Shown here one piece after another: positions 57,121-64,000 of a DNA stretch of 64,000 nt (positions are counted from its first letter, which is position 1; the number at the start of each line of letters is the position of its first letter). The stretch covers positions 16,665,288 to 16,729,287 of the forward strand of contig CM030717.1 of assembly GCA_017979445.1 (NCBI GenBank), in the 5' to 3' direction. This DNA comes from Akebia trifoliata. Taxonomy: Eukaryota > Streptophyta > Magnoliopsida > Ranunculales > Lardizabalaceae. A program made the translations under genes and the position numbers. The notes beneath the pieces were generated by a model, which did not search any database, had not been told where the DNA came from, and saw only the letters and a list, made by a program, of their open reading frames with translations.

Positions 57121-58868
57121 TGTAGACACCCCATTTTTGCATCCACCTGATTAATCAACTCGTCAACCAGATCGCAAGGATTTCCAATGATGGATGTTTA
57201 TTCCATTACTTTATTTCGTTACCAAAAATGTTTCAGAAATCCGGATGAAGTATCTCAAACTGACAAAACCTTAGAAACCACGCTACGCTAGGAAAATACG
57301 ACTCCAGAAACATAGAAATCATCATTTTTCAGACAAAAAGAAGTTTCACGATAAAAATCACTAAAAAATTATCAAATTATCAAAATACCCCTAACATCAA
57401 AACAACCCTAGAGCCTACATTACGCTTACGAAAATTCATTCAAAGACATAAAATAACAAATCGAAACCAAATAAATTATTTCACCAATTTTAACAAAATT
57501 TGACAAAATTACGAAAATGCCCCTCATAAAGTTCACGATCGTTCCACACAAAAATTTCATAAATGACACAAACTAATATTTTCATTGAATTCCTTACGAA
57601 AAAACGATTCTAAAACATTCTAGAAGATTAAAAACTGACTTAAAATGTGAAAAATCCTCTCTGGGGGTAAAACGGTAATTTTACAATTTTCATAATTAAA
57701 AATTTTAAAATTAGTAAATAAAACATTAGATAATTAAAGTGAAACATTAATGAAATTAATTTAAAAGTTTGAACTAAAAAAATCGATCAATCGGGCTCTC
57801 ATGAAAAATTGTTGAGGGTTCGTGAGATATTTCGTTAAGGACCCCTCCATTTGGGGGTCCAAAGAATTAAAGATATGATAGATGAGGGTTCTCCAAAAAA
57901 TTAAAGTCAATCAAGCAAGACTAAGGTCAAGCTATTAAAGTCAATCAAGTGAGACTAAAGTCAAAATTAAAGTCAATTAAGCAAAACTGAAGTCAAGATA
58001 ATAAAAGTCAATCAATTAAGACTAAAGTCAAAATATTAAAAGTCAATCAAATAAGACCAAAAGTCAAAATCATAATAGAGTTCCAATTAAATAATAACTC
58101 TATTTAATAAAGTTCTAACTAAAATACAACTCTACCTAAAACAATTCTAATTAAAACACAACTCTACCAAGAACAAGTCTAACTAAAATACGACTCTAAT
58201 TAAAAGAACTCTAATTAAATACTAACTCTATCTAAATCTACCATTAAAAAAATCTATAAATAGAGGTCCTCACACCCTATTTTCGTATCAAATCATAAAC
58301 CCTAAGAGAAGTAGGTCAAAAAGCCTCCCTAACCTCCCATAAATCCTAGTTTTGGAATGCCAACTCCTTACCTAACATCCCTCCTTCAATTTTAACCTAA
58401 AAAACACCTAAAAGCCCTCCAAAAACACCCCAAAATTCATAACAAACTCAAAGAGTTCAGATAAAAAAAGGAGATACCTTGCCTCAGAGATCAGAAATCA
58501 AATCCGAAGACAGAAGAAAGCAAGAAGTACGGTACAAGGAGCAGTTTTTTGTCAGATCTGAGGGAACAAAGTTTTTGCTATCAGAAATGTATAACTTCTT
58601 ATTTTTTATTTTATTATTATCTAGGTTTTTTAGCAATGTAACCTATTTGGGAAGTTAATAAGGACCGGCTTTGGCCGAGCGGGATTGGTGCCTAACACCT
58701 TCCAACCCCGTAACATGATCCCCGAATTTAGTTTTTTCTGTTCTAGATTAGTCATTTATCTATTTAGAGTCATTGATCGGTTCCTAGACCGTAATAACTA
58801 GGTGGCGACTCCCAAACCTCAAGGGTCAAAAGCGAATCCGTGCACCCCACGGATCGAGGGCGTTTTCA
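57121..58868 (+). repeat. 3' LTR of element F (LTR7)
   Basis: 1748 bp. Hairpin at 57839-57860, TATA box at 58254-58266, end CGTTTTCA (one mutation from CGCTTTCA). About 6% different from LTR6 over the part compared. Confidence 0.95.
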
Positions 58869-58873
58869 AATGC
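58869..58873. repeat. Target-site duplication of element F, right copy
   Basis: AATGC, matching 46775-46779. Confidence 0.95.
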
Positions 58874-59930
58874 ATAAGGGTCAGTTCATGAACCAGACTC
58901 CCAACCAAGCGTACGATTTCCTCGTAGAGTTAGTTGAGAGTGCTCAAAATTGGAGTACTAACTTGGAAGAGTTTGATAGAGATGATCTAATTAGGAAGAC
59001 ATGCATATATGTGATGAAGGTAGACCCTGATCTCAAAAATATAATGTCTAGTCTAGTGAGTGGGATGAACAATCTCATAAAGAAGTTAGATGCCTTTACC
59101 ATCTCAGCATCCAAACATCACCTAGACCCTCATACAATTTTGCAAGTGACCCGAGTTCTTTGTGCGTCATATGCGACAGCAACTACCATTTGGTCGAGTA
59201 TCGTTCCACCTTGCCTCAAATCAAAGTTGAACAAGTAAATGCGATTAATGGTTATACTGCTTTTAGGAAGCCAACTCCACACTCTTTTAGCCAAACGTAT
59301 CACCCAGATAATAGGTTTCATCATAATTTCTCACACAGACATAACGAATCTATTCAATCTAGTGATCCGTCAGGTTACAATAGGAGTTTTCCTAAGCAAT
59401 CTGGTTCTTCCACAAATCAAGTCATTATTCCTCAAGTCCCTTATCAACCCCAACAATCTATAGATTGCAGAGCCATCATACCAGATCCCATGAATAATTA
59501 CCAGCAGCCTGCCCAACAATAGTCGTCTTTAGAATTTATGATTGTCGAGTTGATGAGGCAATAACAGCAGTTCATCCAAACTCAACAACAAACCCATCAA
59601 AATCAAACTCAGATTAATCAGGTCACTACGCAATCCATAGTTAAAATGAAAGTTCAGTTGAGGCAGTTAGCTCTCTCATTGAGTGGGAAAGAGAAAGGTC
59701 AATTTCCTAATCAGACTATCCCTAACCCTAGAGGTCAACCTTTGATTCTAAATAGATCAAAAGGTCAATACGAAGTAGGAAGCCATTCTGGAGTTCCACA
59801 AGACTAAGTCCAGGCTATCCACACCTTGCGTTCGGGAAAGAAGATGGACAACAAGGTTCAACCTATTGACACGGGAGAAAAAATCCTAGAGAAGGACAAA
59901 ATTCAAAAAAAAGTCATAGTCTCCAATAGA
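58874..59930 (+). pseudogene. Gag of the Athila-like element, 3' part with knuckle
   Basis: Continuation of the gag broken at 46774. KGQFMNQTPNQAYDFLVEL matches the Athila pattern N-K-T-P-E-x-A-x-x-L. A frameshift after about 59150 leads to frame 59160-59522, which starts with the knuckle CVICDSNYHLVEY: two cysteines and the histidine are kept and the last cysteine is replaced. Then come Q/N/P-rich sequence and the gag-pol linker to about 59930 with stops. The start at 58840 sometimes called for this frame lies in LTR7 and is not real. Confidence 0.85.
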
Positions 59931-59932
59931 GA

Positions 59933-60828
59933 ATGAGAAAGATTTCAAAAATCCTCTTATCATTTTGCCAATTTCAAAAGCTCCATTTTCTCATTGCCTT
60001 AGAGATTCTAAAAAAATGTAAGCAGTTTGAGGGTGTCTTAGAAGTCTTCCAAAATGTGCATATCAATATTCCATTCCTAGATGTCATTAAGCAGATACAT
60101 TCTTATGCGAAATTCCTAAAGGATTTGACCATAGCTAAAAGAAAAACATCATTTCCTCGGGAAGTCATCATGACAGCCCAAGCTTCGTCATTCATCCAAC
60201 AAATGATTGTACTAAAATTTAAGGATCCTGGATGTCCGAAAATTTTCATTCATATTGGAGATCAAGTGGTCGAAAAATGTTTCTTAGACTTAGGGGCCAG
60301 TATGAACCTTTTACCATATTCGGTTTATAAATAATTAGGTTTGGGGGTTTTAAAATCCACCGATATCACGTTGAGTCTAGCCGATAGTTCTATAAAAATT
60401 TTAAAGGTATAGTTGAGGAGGTGATAGTTATAGTAAAAGATTTTTATTTCCTTGTTGACTTTGTTGTCTTACACACAGTGCCAGTCATCAATTCGAACAG
60501 TCATATTCCTATCATCTTAGGACGTTCATTCTTAGTCACGTCTGACACAGCCATTCGTTGTAGAAACGGGATTATGACTTTAGCATTTGGGGATATGAAA
60601 GCGAAACTGAACGTCTTTCATAATTTTCAAGGAATTGATGTAGATGATGGTATGGAGGAAGTAAACATGATAGATATGTTAGTCAATCAAACGTATCCAG
60701 AGTTAGGGTACTTTAATCCTACAACGAAATGTTTGGCTCACTTTGGCCTTGATTTGGACGTAGAAGAATGTATAAGCGAAGTCAATGCTTTGCTTGAATC
60801 TGTTGTACTTTTAGATTCTATGTTGTGA
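59933..60828 (+). pseudogene. Aspartic protease region of the Athila-like element
   Basis: Frame 59933-60334 contains KFKDPGCPKIFIHIGD and the active site LDLGASMNLLPYSVYK (usual D-L/T-G-A-S). The second half is in another frame, 60421-60828, with PIILGRSFLVTSDTAI, the flap-distal motif. A frameshift and a stop near 60335 separate them, so no active protease can be made. Upstream MRKISKILL is part of the linker. Confidence 0.85.
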
Positions 60829-61944
60829 CATACAAAAGTTGAAAGTCTTCCTGTGCGCACATCCAATCTTGTTCCTTCCCATGTCAAGCCTCTAAAATTA
60901 GAACTCAAGTTGCTTCCAAGGACCTTGAGATATGCATTTCTTGGCATGAATCAAACCTTGCCCGTGATCATTTCCTTTCACCTTAATGAAATTCAAGAGG
61001 GAAAGTTGTTAGGAGTATTAAGAGAACATCAAGAAGTTATTGGTTGGAGCATAGCTGACATCAAGGGAATTAATCCATCTGTGGGGTTGCATCACATTAG
61101 TTTAGAGGATTTTGCTAAACCTTCCTTAGAACCTCAGAGACGACTAAATCCTGTTATAAAAGACGTGGTTCGGATGGAAGTAATGAAATTACTAGATGCG
61201 AGTATTATCTATCCTATCTCTGATAGTCATTGGGTGAGTCCTATACAAGTAGTTCCTAAGAAGTCTGGTATTACTGTGGTAGTGAACCAAGAACATGAAT
61301 TAATCCCGACTCGAGTCCAAAATGGATGTAGAGTGTGTATTGACTATAGAAAACTCAACTCGATAACTCCTAAGGACCATTTTCCCTTACCTTTCATTGA
61401 TCAAATGTTAAAGCGTCTAGCAAGATATTTTTACTATTGCTTCTTAGATATTTATTCCAGGTACAACCAAATACACGTTGCTCCAATCGATCAAGAGAAA
61501 ACAACTTTCACCTGTCCTTTTAGAACTTTCGCTTATCGTCGCATACATTTTGGACTGTGCAATGCACCCGCTACTTTTCAACGGTGCATGATGAGTATAT
61601 TTTCTGACATACTAGAAAGATATCTCGAAGTGCTCATGGATAATTTTTCAATTTTCGGACCAAGTTTTGATAAATGTCTCCATCACTTGACTTTGGTCCT
61701 TGTACGTTGCAAAGAGGTCAATCTAGTCCTCAATTGGAAAAAATGTCATTTCATGGTAACATCAGGGATTGTGTTAGGGCACATTATTTCTACTAAGGGG
61801 ATTGAGGTAGATAAGGTAAAGGTGGGTCTAATCGAAAAATTACCACCTCCTAAAACAGTTAATGAAATTAGGTCATTCCTAAGCCATGCGGGTTTCTATC
61901 GTAGATTCATTGAAGATTTCAGAAAAATCTCGAAGCTTTTATGA
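60829..61944 (+). pseudogene. Reverse transcriptase of the Athila-like element, catalytic site lost
   Basis: Frame 60853-61944 (363 residues) covers nearly the whole domain: SHWVSPIQVVPKKSG (about 125-139), CIDYRKLNSITPKDHFPLP (162-180), YCFLDIYSRYNQIHVAP (195-211, first catalytic Asp about 199), FGLCNAPATFQRCM (233-246), and the YxDD-box equivalent LMDN at 261-264 where F-M-D-D is usual. The second box aspartate is asparagine, so polymerase activity should be lost. The frame ends at TGA 61942-61944 and continues in the same frame as RNase H. Confidence 0.93.
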
Positions 61945-62412
61945 GAGTTATTGGGCAAGGATGTTTCTTTCAACTTTTTAGAGTTATGTCTTTCTGCGTT
62001 CAACAAGTTCAAGTCTGAGTTAACCTTGGCACCCATTATTCAACCTCAAAACTGGAACATTCCATTTGAGGTTATGTGCTACGCTTCGGATTATACAATA
62101 GGTGCTGTTTTGGATCAACAAATCAAAAAACAACCTCATGTTATCCAATATGCTAGTAAAACCCTTAAAGATGCTCAGCTTAACTACTCTACAATAGAAA
62201 AGGAAATGCTAGCAGTGGTCTATGTCGTTGAAAAATTCCATCCCTACCTCATAGGATATAAAGTCGTGATCTAAACAGACCACACAACATTGAAGTACCT
62301 TCTATCAAAGAAAGATGCTAAAGCAAAGTTAATTCTTTGAATTCTACTTCTACAAGAGTTTGATCTCAAGATCTGAGATAAAAAAGGGGTAGAAAATATC
62401 GTAGCTGATCAC
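61945..62412 (+). pseudogene. RNase H of the Athila-like element
   Basis: Frame 61951-62274 includes FNKFKSELTLAPI, FEVMCYASDYTIGAVLDQ and YSTIEKEMLAVVY. In this family the first motif is normally C-D-A-S-D; here the first aspartate is tyrosine, so a metal-binding residue is missing. The glutamate of IEKE is present. A stop precedes TDHTTLKYL at 62275. It is in frame with RT. Confidence 0.88.
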
Positions 62413-63797
62413 TTGTTTAGGATAGTTAATAAGCCATCTGAGGAGTCCTTACCCATCTCTGAATCTTTTCCCAATGAGCAACTTATGCAAATCTCTCAAG
62501 CCAACGTTTCATGGTATGCGGACATTGTCAACTACCTAGTTACAAGTCAATTCCCAGTCGAAATGACTAGCCAAGAGAACTTCCTTCTTCTGTCAAAAAT
62601 AAAATGATATTTCTGGGATGAGCCATACTTATTTAAGTATTGTCCTGATCAAATCATTAGACATTTATTCCAACCTGTGAGCAAATCAATATCCTAGAGT
62701 TTTGTCATAATCATGCCTACGGAGGGCACTTCAGTGGTAGGAAGACTGCATGAAAATTGTACAATACGATTTTTTCTAACCTAGTATTTTTCGTGATGCC
62801 CACGAGTTTAGTAAATCTTGTGATAGATGTCAGAGATTAGGAAAAATCTCTAAGATAAATGAAATGCCTCAAAATTTTATCTGATCATCGAAATTTTTGA
62901 CGTATGGGGTATAGACTTCATGGGACCCTTTCCTATCTCCCAGGGTTACCAATACATCCTAGTTGTCGTTGACTATGTGTCAAAATGGGTCAAAACTGTG
63001 GCATGCAAAACTAACGATCACAAGGTTGTGATAAAATTCATCAAGGAACGATTTTTTCAAGATTCGGTACTCCGTGAGCTATTATAAGTGATAGTGGCTC
63101 GTATTTTTACAACAAGATCTTTGCTGCGTTGATGAAGAAATACCTCATAATGCATAAAGTTGCCACACCTTACCACCCACAAACAAGTGGGCAAGTAGAG
63201 ATTTCTAACAGGGAAATAAAGACTATCTTAGAAAAAATAGTCAATCCTTCAAGAAAAGATTGGTCTTTAAGATTGAGTGATTCACTCTGGGCCTATAGGA
63301 CTGCATTCAAGACACCCATAGGGATGTCTCCCTACCGGTTAGTTTTTGGTAAGGCCTGCCATCTCCCTATAAAACTAGAACATCGTGCATATTGGGTGAT
63401 CAAGTGCCTCAACTTTAATTTTGATAAAATTAGTGAGAAGCGAAAGTTACAACTAGACAAGTTAGAAGAGATTAGAAATGACTCGTACGTTTGTGCCAAA
63501 AGGTACAAATAGTATATCAAATTCTTTCACGATAGGTATATTTTTAGGAGAAATTTCATTCCTAATCAAAGAGTTTTGTTGTATGATAACAGACTCCACC
63601 TTTTTTCAGAAAAACTTAAGTCTCGATGGACTGGCCCATATATTATCTAAACAGCCTACCCCCATGGTGTTGTTGAAGTCCTTAATCCTAAGGACGGATT
63701 CACTTTCAAAGTAAATGACCAACGTCTCAAACCTTTTCTCGAGTATGTTCTAAAGGATGAAGTTATTTTCCTCGATGACCCCGTCTATCAAAATTAA
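62413..63797 (+). pseudogene. Integrase of the Athila-like element
   Basis: Integrase would insert element DNA into the genome. The zinc-binding HHCC part (about 62640-62830) is full of stops. The core is split between frames: [11 protein letters not shown] with the first Asp (62899-63060), SDSGS with the second Asp (about 63085-63100, another frame), and frame 63129-63512 with [12 protein letters not shown], carrying the catalytic Glu, then [10 protein letters not shown] and [21 protein letters not shown]. The C-terminal GPY-like part (RWTGPYII) is near 63627-63655. All three catalytic residues can be seen but not in one frame. Confidence 0.88.
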
Positions 63798-64000
63798 CTA
63801 TGTTTTTGTCTAGCTAAAGATGTTAAACTTATCACTTCTGAAAGGCAGCCCATGCACTTCAAGGGACATTGTGTTAAATATCAATAGGACTGTAGGGTCT
63901 TTCTCAAGTGCTATCTAACCCACTTTATTTCATTTTGTCAATTTCAATTTTACCTTTGCATGTATATGTTGAAATATTAAGAACAATAAAATATTTAATT
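63798..64000 (+). other. Post-integrase non-coding sequence
   Basis: The integrase-derived frame ends near 63797. The rest is AT-rich without a gene. The polypurine tract and 3' LTR were not reached. Confidence 0.6.

Larger units (their letters stand above)
46780..58868 (+). mobile_element. Element F: gag-only Tat-like LTR retrotransposon inserted in the Athila-like gag
   Basis: 12,089 bp bounded by LTR6 and LTR7 and by the 5-bp duplication AATGC. Inside are a tRNA-Arg-type primer site, long leader, gag (52265-53761), non-coding interior, 77-bp array, conserved block and polypurine tract. No protease, RT or integrase is present, so it resembles TR-GAG-type non-autonomous elements. LTR6 and LTR7 differ at about 25 positions in their first 400 bp by eye, so it is older than C. 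With F and one duplication copy removed, the host gag frame reads across the junction. Confidence 0.95.
43626..64000 (+). mobile_element. Athila-like LTR retrotransposon, interrupted by element F, right end outside the window
   Basis: Order: 5' LTR, tRNA-Asp-type primer site, leader, gag, [element F], gag, knuckle, protease, RT, RNase H, integrase. This is the Ty3/gypsy domain order, RT before integrase. Motifs LGASMNLLPYSVY in protease and the primer site are typical of Athila-like elements. Stops, frameshifts and lost catalytic residues show it is dead. Without F the visible part is about 8.3 kb; the 3' LTR is not reached. Confidence 0.88.

Noticed and set aside
58840..58868. Start of the Athila-like gag frame at 58840
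   Set aside because: These bases belong to the end of LTR7; the true upstream part of the frame is at 46101-46779.

Overview
The window is a nest of plant LTR retrotransposons and their fragments. No cellular gene, rRNA, tRNA gene or CRISPR array was found. The sequence is AT-rich. It carries Ty3/gypsy gag-pol relics of two plant lineages: a Tat/Ogre-like one (tRNA-Arg-type primer site, CX2HX4HX4C gag knuckle, G-patch after the protease, ORF1-like domain) and an Athila-like one (tRNA-Asp-type primer site TGGCGCCGCTGCCGGGGA). This points to pericentromeric or otherwise repeat-rich DNA of a flowering plant, probably a eudicot. The species cannot be read from the sequence.

Layout. 1-4153: plus-strand decayed Tat/Ogre-like gag, protease, G-patch and the start of reverse transcriptase (RT), cut inside RT by the next insertion. 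4154-11870: element A, minus strand, 3' LTR plus gag and leader, its 5' end missing. 11871-19486: element B, minus strand, inserted in A's leader, gag deleted. 19487-31572: element C, minus strand, complete between 5-bp duplications (ACAAT), inserted in B's leader, with no gag or pol and an extra internal LTR. 31578-33830: unassigned DNA. 33831 to about 40500: relic E, minus strand, Ogre-like, with gag, ORF1, leader and a diverged LTR. 40500-43625: AT-rich DNA with two tandem duplications. 43626-64000: plus-strand Athila-like element (5' LTR, primer site, gag, protease, RT, RNase H, integrase) running off the right edge. Its gag is split by element F (46780-58868), a plus-strand Tat-like gag-only element with 5-bp duplications AATGC.

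A, B, C and F are one family of non-autonomous elements. They share LTRs running TGTAGACACC...GGGCGCTTTCA on the sense strand, the polypurine tract, a long leader, several non-coding blocks and variable tandem arrays. None encodes pol, so mobilisation must have been in trans; the gag-pol relic at 1-4153 is a relative of a possible helper. C is very young (about five substitutions between its 1.8-kb LTRs by eye). F is older (about 6% in the part compared).

The most interesting signal is a 218-nt leader domain that can fold into a closed structure. It has the same length in A, B, C and F. A recognisable shortened version sits in the same sense orientation upstream of gag in the Athila-like element, with loops changed and stems kept. 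Second is the architecture of C: a chimera of two subfamilies that appears to have transposed as one unit with a third LTR inside it.
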